Shown piece by piece: positions 35,233 to 40,309 of a stretch of 40,309 nt of DNA. A model generated the notes under the pieces. It did no database searches and had not been told where the DNA came from. It was given only the letters and a program-made list of their open reading frames with translations. Position numbers and translations under genes: made by a program. The stretch's first letter is position 1. Each line of letters starts with the position of its first letter. Source of the DNA: Oceanotoga teriensis (GTDB taxonomy: Bacteria > Thermotogota > Thermotogae > Petrotogales > Petrotogaceae); contig NZ_QGGI01000001.1 of assembly GCF_003148465.1 (NCBI RefSeq), positions 54,861 through 95,169 of the forward strand. The letters are read 5' to 3'.

Positions 35233-35261
35233 AAAAAGCGAATTTAATAATTCGCTTTTTA
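35233..35261. terminator. Bidirectional terminator between dus and flaG
   Basis: Perfect 8-bp stem AGCGAATT / AATTCGCT with a TAAT loop, extended by A- and T-runs on both sides. Confidence 0.9.
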
Positions 35262-35262
35262 T

Positions 35263-35619
35263 TTATGCTTGCTCATCAAAAAGAATTCCTTCTAAATCAT
35301 TTAATGCTTTGGCAAGTTTTATAGAAGTTTCAGGTGGTATCTGTCTTATAACTTCTTTAGTATCCTTATCAACAATCTTTACAACAACCATATCAACATC
35401 ATCATTAACTTCAAATTTTGCTTCAGAATTAAAAATTTTCTGAATTTTATCGAGCTTTTTTTGAAGTATATTTGTGATATCTTTTAAAGATGAATTGTTT
35501 TCAGAATTTTTTTCTTGATTTTTGGTATATTTTCCAATTTCATCTTTTTGAATGGGTGTTTTGTTAATTTTATTATCATATTTCTGATAATTATTCATAG
35601 AAACATCCCTGATTTCCAT
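35263..35619 (-). CDS. flaG: FlaG family flagellar protein
   Basis: 118 residues. A disordered, Lys/Asn-rich N-terminal half (about 1-60) precedes the FlaG domain, which has FEVNDDVDMVVVKIVDKDTK, EVIRQIPPETSIKLAKALND and the end LEGILFDEQA. Linked to flagellar filament length; exact role not clear. AAGGAGGG before ATG. It follows the giant GGDEF gene by 41 bp on the same strand and has no other flagellar gene near it in this window. Confidence 0.88.
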   Translation of the reverse strand: MEIRDVSMNNYQKYDNKINKTPIQKDEIGKYTKNQEKNSENNSSLKDITNILQKKLDKIQKIFNSEAKFEVNDDVDMVVVKIVDKDTKEVIRQIPPETSIKLAKALNDLEGILFDEQA

Positions 35620-35660
35620 ATTAACCCCTCCTTGGATTATTTAAAAATAAGATCTATCAT

Positions 35661-38600
35661 TTATATATCGTCAATTTCTGAAAAATCTTTATTTTTTGAA
35701 AATATACTTACTGTATTTTTCCCTCTACTTTTAGAAATATAACTTGCAATATCTGCTCTTTCTATCAATACTCTATAATCATCTATATTTTCACAATTTT
35801 TCTTAGTTGAAATTCCAAATGAAGCCGATACTTCAAATCCATAACATAGACTAACTCTTTCATTTATAGATTTCCTAAGTCTTTCAGCTATATCATATGC
35901 TAAAACTATATCTGTTTTTGGTAAGATTATTATAAACTCTTCTCCACCGTATCTACCAATTATATCAGTTATTCTAAGATTCATATTTAAATCTCTTACT
36001 ATAGCTTTTAATATTTCATCACCTTTTTTATGTCCATATGTATCATTTATTTTTTTAAAATCATCTATATCTAACATTATTAAAGATAAAGGTAGTTCTT
36101 CTCTTTTTGCTTTTATAAATTCTTCTTTTAATCTTAAATATAAATACCTTCTACTATAAGCCCCTGTTAAATAATCTTGAATAGAATTTTGTTGATGAAT
36201 AATCCTGTTCAAAGTACCCGATAAATAATCATCTAATATTATTAAAGTATCAAATATATTTTCAAATATTTTAAGATTTAAAAGTAAATTTTCATTTTTT
36301 AAATAATATTTAATTGAATAATCTTTATAATTTGAAATAAAAAATATTTCAAATGGTGTTATAGATAATTTTTCATTATTTGGAATAAGCATTTCATAAG
36401 AAGTTGTAGATTGTGCTTCAAAAATTTCTGTATCTACTTTTATATAAATATCTGATATTGGAAATTTTTTCTTAATAAAATTTAAAATAGCATCTAATAT
36501 TTCTTGCACATTATCCATAGATATTATTTTAGTTGATATATTTATAAGATCATCATAAAATTTTAGATCCTTTATTTCATTATAATTTATATTATATTTT
36601 AATGATTCATTTACATTTTCAATAAAATCAACAAAATTTCTACTCAAAATATTAATTTTAAAACTCATCCCCATATTTTTATAGGCTAAAACAGATAATC
36701 TATAATATTTAAAAGCTCTTAAAGTATCTTTTTTTACTTTATAAAAATTTGAAAGACCTTCATAAACTAATGCTAAACTTAATTTGTAACCATTTTCTTT
36801 AAAATTTTTTATGACTTTTTCAATATTATATACGAAATTATCTTCTTTTATATTTATAAATTTATAATATAAAAGAAATATACTTTCTTCTATATTTACA
36901 TCTCCATTACATGTATTTACGAAATTCTTATATATTTTATTTTCATCTTCACTAGTATATATCTCCCAAATATTTTTAAAGAAACTATATTTTTCATTTA
37001 TATAATAATCAAAATTATTTATATTCACTTTTTTATCTCTTTTATATATACTATTTAATAACTCTAAATAAAAAATATAATAAGTCTGTTTATCTTTTTC
37101 TTTTAATGAAATTAAATTTTTATAATATTTTATTTTTCTAATTTCAAAATAAAAATTATCTTCATCTTCGCTATAAAAATAATAAAAAGCTTTTAAAGAA
37201 TAACATTGTATTTCAACTATTCTATTATTTATAATTCTTGAAAATTTTAGACTTTCATTAACATTATAAAAAAAATCATCTATATTTCCTTTATAAAGAC
37301 TTATATAGGCTTTATTAAAATATATTTCTGGAAATTTACTTAAATCATTAGAATTTCTAAATATCCCAATAGAATCTTCTATTAAAGAATCGTAATATGC
37401 AGGATTTTCTATTTGAAATCTTGTCATTTTTAATATTATTATACCCTTATATTTATTTTCTTTCAATATATTTGAAATATTTAATGCTTCATTTAAATGC
37501 TTTAAACAATTTATTTTATCATAAGAATAATAATCAGATAAATTTATTAGCGATCTTATATAAGATCTTGTGAAATTATTATTTTTAGAATTATTTTGAT
37601 ATATTTTTTTTATTTTTTTAAAAATATTTTTATTTATTGAAGAATTATTTTTATTTATATTAGCTTTCAAAAGAATTTCTAAATATAAAATTTTCTGATA
37701 GTCTGTGATAGATTTATTAGCAAATTCATTTTTTAATTCTATTATTGCTATATCCGGATCTATTTCTGAATAAAATTTTAGTTTATAATATTTTGTGAAA
37801 TTGCTTTTTAATTTATTTATATATTTTTTTGCTTCTACAAAATTCTCTGAGTAAATCATATAATCAACATATATACAAATAGCTGTTTCATTATAATAAC
37901 CATTATCAACAATTTCTTTAAAATAAGGTTTTATTAACTCAAGATTATTCCAATCAAAATAGTATTTTTTTATTTTTTTTGTATATTCAGCGACAATTTT
38001 TTCTTTTCGGTTTATTTGCTCAAGATGCCATATAGAAAGCTCAAAATCATTTTCTAATAAATACATATCATTATGAATTTTTAATTTTATTTCTTTTTCT
38101 AATTTAGAATAAAAGTAATCTCTATATTTCATATTAAAAAACCTATAAACTCCATTTTCCAATTGTATTATTTCATAATTTAAAAAAATATTAATATTAA
38201 ATCTTTTCGATAAAATTTTTTCTAATTTTTTTAAACTCATTATAGAAAATGTATATCCGAGTATAGATATATACTTTAATTCTTCTAAACTTATTTTATC
38301 CAATACTTTTAAAAGAGAGAAATTTACATCTATATTTTTGTCAAAAATAAATTTATCTTTTATAATCCATTTGTTTTCATAATCATCATATCTAAGTATA
38401 TTACTATTATACAAATCAGTCATCGTTTTTATGATAATTCCTGGATATCCTTTTGAATAATTATAAAGTTCTTTTGAAAAATAACTATTTTCATTTAAGA
38501 ATTTATTATCAGTCATAGTCGATAATAAATTATAAGTCTCTTTTAAACTTAATCCTGATATATTATAGTTCATATCAAATTTTTTATTTGAAATTTCTCC

Positions 38601-39614
38601 ATGAGTTACATAAATTATATTTATAGGAATTTTTAAATTACTTTTTTTTATTATATCAATTATTTCATCTATTTTTTTTCTTTTATTTTGATATTCATCT
38701 ATAATAATTAAATATTTATTTTCTTTAGATAAATCTTTCAATCGATTTATAAGATCTAATAAATCATTTTTTTCAGAACCAAAAAAATAAAAAATATCTT
38801 CATATTTTTTTACATTTAAAACTTTAAAATTTTTTTGAAATTTTAATTTTTTAATTATTAAATTCAATATAGTCGTCTTTCCTGTTCTTTGTTCACCCCA
38901 AAATAGTATTTCTTGAAGTAAGTTTTCATTAGAATTTACTTTTTGATAAAGTTCTTCAAGGAGCTCTTTTCTTCCAGTAAATTGAACTTTTTTGAATTTT
39001 CTTTTATTTTTTATTTGAAAATAATTTTTAAATTGAGATACACAACTTATATTTTTTTTATCTTCTATATCTCTAAAAAGTTTTTGAATACTATTTAACT
39101 TTATATTAAAATTTAAATATTTAATAAATTCTATTAATGAACTTATTAAATTATCTTCAAACTGTTCTTTAATGAGAAATATCTTTTCATTAGAGATATT
39201 TCTTAAAATTGGTGCAAAAAAATAAAAATTTTTATTATGGTCTATAAAAAAATCGTCCAAATTTATATAATTCGGAATAAAATTACTAAAATGTACTAAA
39301 TCATCTAAAATATAGAAAAAATAAGCTATAGAATCAACTATAGCTTTTTCACTTTTTTGACAGAATAAATTATTTTCTTCTCTATATATATAGAAAAGTT
39401 CAGGTTTTTTACTTTTTAAATTTATCTTTTCTGGATATATTAAACCATATTCTTTTAGACTTTTAAAATTACCTTCAAATTTTGAAATTATATCAAGATT
39501 TAAAAAGTGAAAAGATTCCAACTTCCTCATTCTATAAAGTTTTTCTTCAAAATAAACTATATAGTCGATATAAAATTCATTTTGGTTTAAAATACTAATT
39601 ATATCATATTTCAT
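35661..39614 (-). CDS. Giant signalling protein: kinase-like N-terminus, STAND ATPase, helical repeats, GAF, GGDEF
   Basis: 1317 residues. Residues 1-200 look like a degenerate Ser/Thr kinase: INLDDFFIDHNKNFYFFAPI matches the place of a catalytic loop and DFG but lacks the acidic residues. GRKELLEELYQKV (214) opens an AAA/STAND ATPase with Walker A GEQRTGKT (240-247) and Walker B YLIIIDEY (Asp306, Glu307). About 520-1020 is helical and TPR-like. A GAF-like part covers about 1030-1140. The C-terminus is a GGDEF domain: active site RYGGEEF with GGEEF at 1223-1227 and an RxxD inhibitory site (RITD) five residues before it. It should make cyclic di-GMP, gated by ATP binding and repeat-sensed ligands. 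No membrane segments. Confidence 0.8.
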   Translation of the reverse strand: MKYDIISILNQNEFYIDYIVYFEEKLYRMRKLESFHFLNLDIISKFEGNFKSLKEYGLIYPEKINLKSKKPELFYIYREENNLFCQKSEKAIVDSIAYFFYILDDLVHFSNFIPNYINLDDFFIDHNKNFYFFAPILRNISNEKIFLIKEQFEDNLISSLIEFIKYLNFNIKLNSIQKLFRDIEDKKNISCVSQFKNYFQIKNKRKFKKVQFTGRKELLEELYQKVNSNENLLQEILFWGEQRTGKTTILNLIIKKLKFQKNFKVLNVKKYEDIFYFFGSEKNDLLDLINRLKDLSKENKYLIIIDEYQNKRKKIDEIIDIIKKSNLKIPINIIYVTHGEISNKKFDMNYNISGLSLKETYNLLSTMTDNKFLNENSYFSKELYNYSKGYPGIIIKTMTDLYNSNILRYDDYENKWIIKDKFIFDKNIDVNFSLLKVLDKISLEELKYISILGYTFSIMSLKKLEKILSKRFNINIFLNYEIIQLENGVYRFFNMKYRDYFYSKLEKEIKLKIHNDMYLLENDFELSIWHLEQINRKEKIVAEYTKKIKKYYFDWNNLELIKPYFKEIVDNGYYNETAICIYVDYMIYSENFVEAKKYINKLKSNFTKYYKLKFYSEIDPDIAIIELKNEFANKSITDYQKILYLEILLKANINKNNSSINKNIFKKIKKIYQNNSKNNNFTRSYIRSLINLSDYYSYDKINCLKHLNEALNISNILKENKYKGIIILKMTRFQIENPAYYDSLIEDSIGIFRNSNDLSKFPEIYFNKAYISLYKGNIDDFFYNVNESLKFSRIINNRIVEIQCYSLKAFYYFYSEDEDNFYFEIRKIKYYKNLISLKEKDKQTYYIFYLELLNSIYKRDKKVNINNFDYYINEKYSFFKNIWEIYTSEDENKIYKNFVNTCNGDVNIEESIFLLYYKFINIKEDNFVYNIEKVIKNFKENGYKLSLALVYEGLSNFYKVKKDTLRAFKYYRLSVLAYKNMGMSFKINILSRNFVDFIENVNESLKYNINYNEIKDLKFYDDLINISTKIISMDNVQEILDAILNFIKKKFPISDIYIKVDTEIFEAQSTTSYEMLIPNNEKLSITPFEIFFISNYKDYSIKYYLKNENLLLNLKIFENIFDTLIILDDYLSGTLNRIIHQQNSIQDYLTGAYSRRYLYLRLKEEFIKAKREELPLSLIMLDIDDFKKINDTYGHKKGDEILKAIVRDLNMNLRITDIIGRYGGEEFIIILPKTDIVLAYDIAERLRKSINERVSLCYGFEVSASFGISTKKNCENIDDYRVLIERADIASYISKSRGKNTVSIFSKNKDFSEIDDI

Positions 39615-39644
39615 TTATCTCCCCTACTTTTTTCCCCTCAAAAA

Positions 39645-39650
39645 AATTAT
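39645..39650 (-). promoter_or_regulatory. Likely -10 of the giant GGDEF gene
   Basis: TATAAT on the minus strand in the 42-bp gap after the phosphate permease gene, followed by AGGGGAG before ATG 39614. No convincing -35 seen. Confidence 0.35.
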
Positions 39651-39656
39651 AACATA

Positions 39657-40309
39657 TTAAAAAATAAAGTTTAATAAATGAAACATTAAAAATCCAACAA
39701 TAGCAGAAGCAGGAACAGTTAATACCCATGACATAAATATTTCTTTAATTATACCAGTATTTATAGATCCTACACCCCTTGCAAGACCTATACCTATTAC
39801 AGAACCAACAACTGTATGTGTTGAAGAAACAGGCATACCTAAATTTGAGGCTCCAAGAACTGTTGTTGCAGTTGCAAAATCAATTGTAAATCCTCTCGAA
39901 TTATTTAATTCTGTTATATCACTTCCAACTGTTTTCATAACTCTTTTTCCCCAAATTGCAACACCTAATGCAATTCCTATTCCACCAAAGGCTAGTATAA
40001 ACCTTGGTATTTCAACTTCTGATCCAACTGTTCCAGAAATTGAAGCAGCATAAATAGCAGCAACCGGCCCAATAGCATTCGCAACATCATTTGCACCATG
40101 AGCTAAAGCAACATAACATGAAGTAACAACCTGAGCTTTTCTAAACATTTTTTCTACAAACATTTCAGGATTTTTTATTTCCCTTTTATTTTTAATAATA
40201 ATTATCAAAAATGCTATAATACCTCCAGCAGTTCCAAGCAAAATCGCATAAAGAAGTGCTTTTAAAGTTATTGAAAGATGTAAAGCTTTCAATATAAAAG
40301 AGAGAGATA
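39657..40309 (-). CDS. PiT family inorganic phosphate permease, C-terminal half (cut by window end)
   Basis: The frame stays open to the right edge, so the N-terminal half lies beyond 40309; 216 residues are visible. The second PiT signature is [20 protein letters not shown], followed by [20 protein letters not shown] and [20 protein letters not shown], with about six membrane segments. PiT proteins import phosphate with H+ or Na+. A TTG at 40292 is not a start but an internal leucine codon. No pho gene or PhoU-like partner follows it. Confidence 0.92.
   Translation of the reverse strand, partial: SLSFILKALHLSITLKALLYAILLGTAGGIIAFLIIIIKNKREIKNPEMFVEKMFRKAQVVTSCYVALAHGANDVANAIGPVAAIYAASISGTVGSEVEIPRFILAFGGIGIALGVAIWGKRVMKTVGSDITELNNSRGFTIDFATATTVLGASNLGMPVSSTHTVVGSVIGIGLARGVGSINTGIIKEIFMSWVLTVPASAIVGFLMFHLLNFIF

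Noticed and set aside
1-40309. CRISPR arrays, tRNA or rRNA genes
   Set aside because: No regularly spaced short repeats, cloverleaf-like segments or rRNA-like stretches were noticed by eye.

Overview
The window looks like a chromosome segment from a very AT-rich bacterium. The core genes (vitamin B12-dependent class II ribonucleotide reductase, PolC-type replicative polymerase next to RuvC, AgpA-type alpha-glucan phosphorylase, PyrR, FlaG, and a giant GGDEF regulator with an ATPase and TPR-like region) suggest Thermotogota, probably a mesophilic or moderately thermophilic Petrotogales relative (Geotoga, Oceanotoga or Petrotoga type). This assignment is inference from gene content and codon bias. 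No rRNA or tRNA gene is visible.

Bases 1-8270 are a mobile or defence region. A segment of about 510 bp carrying the 3' end of an unknown gene occurs twice in direct orientation (1-about 510 and 7389-about 7898, three mismatches in the first 502 bp). Between the copies lie a higher-GC remnant of a Firmicutes-type conjugative element (frameshifted traG/virD4 fragment, DUF3781 gene, decayed debris) and a probable four-gene defence operon: a DUF1413 protein, an OLD-family ATPase/TOPRIM nuclease, a UvrD-like helicase (interrupted by one frameshift) and a protein with two internal copies of a HEPN-like helical domain. The nuclease-helicase pair resembles Gabija (class 2 OLD plus UvrD). The small first gene and the duplicated-domain last gene are the unusual parts. 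The right-hand repeat copy runs into a decayed membrane-protein gene.

Bases 8298-16543 are an accessory resistance-type cluster: MarR/GNAT/metallo-beta-lactamase-fold operon, a broken GNAT, a RimJ/L-type GNAT, a UvrA-like ABC protein with its own MarR regulator, another GNAT, a minimal nucleotidyltransferase and a MATE exporter. The MATE gene is preceded by a two-hairpin leader whose second hairpin is a textbook intrinsic terminator, a likely attenuation device.

Bases 16777-40309 are conserved chromosome: pyrR; glgP; nrdJ with a downstream acidic protein; an M24 aminopeptidase; the replication/repair operon ruvC-polC-(DnaN-like protein); cysE-cysK; clpX-tsaD-dus; then, on the minus strand, a PiT phosphate permease (cut by the window end), a 1317-residue protein that reads as degenerate kinase + STAND ATPase + helical repeats + GAF + GGDEF, and flaG. 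Convergent gene pairs are separated by clear bidirectional terminators (19979-20004 and 35237-35256).
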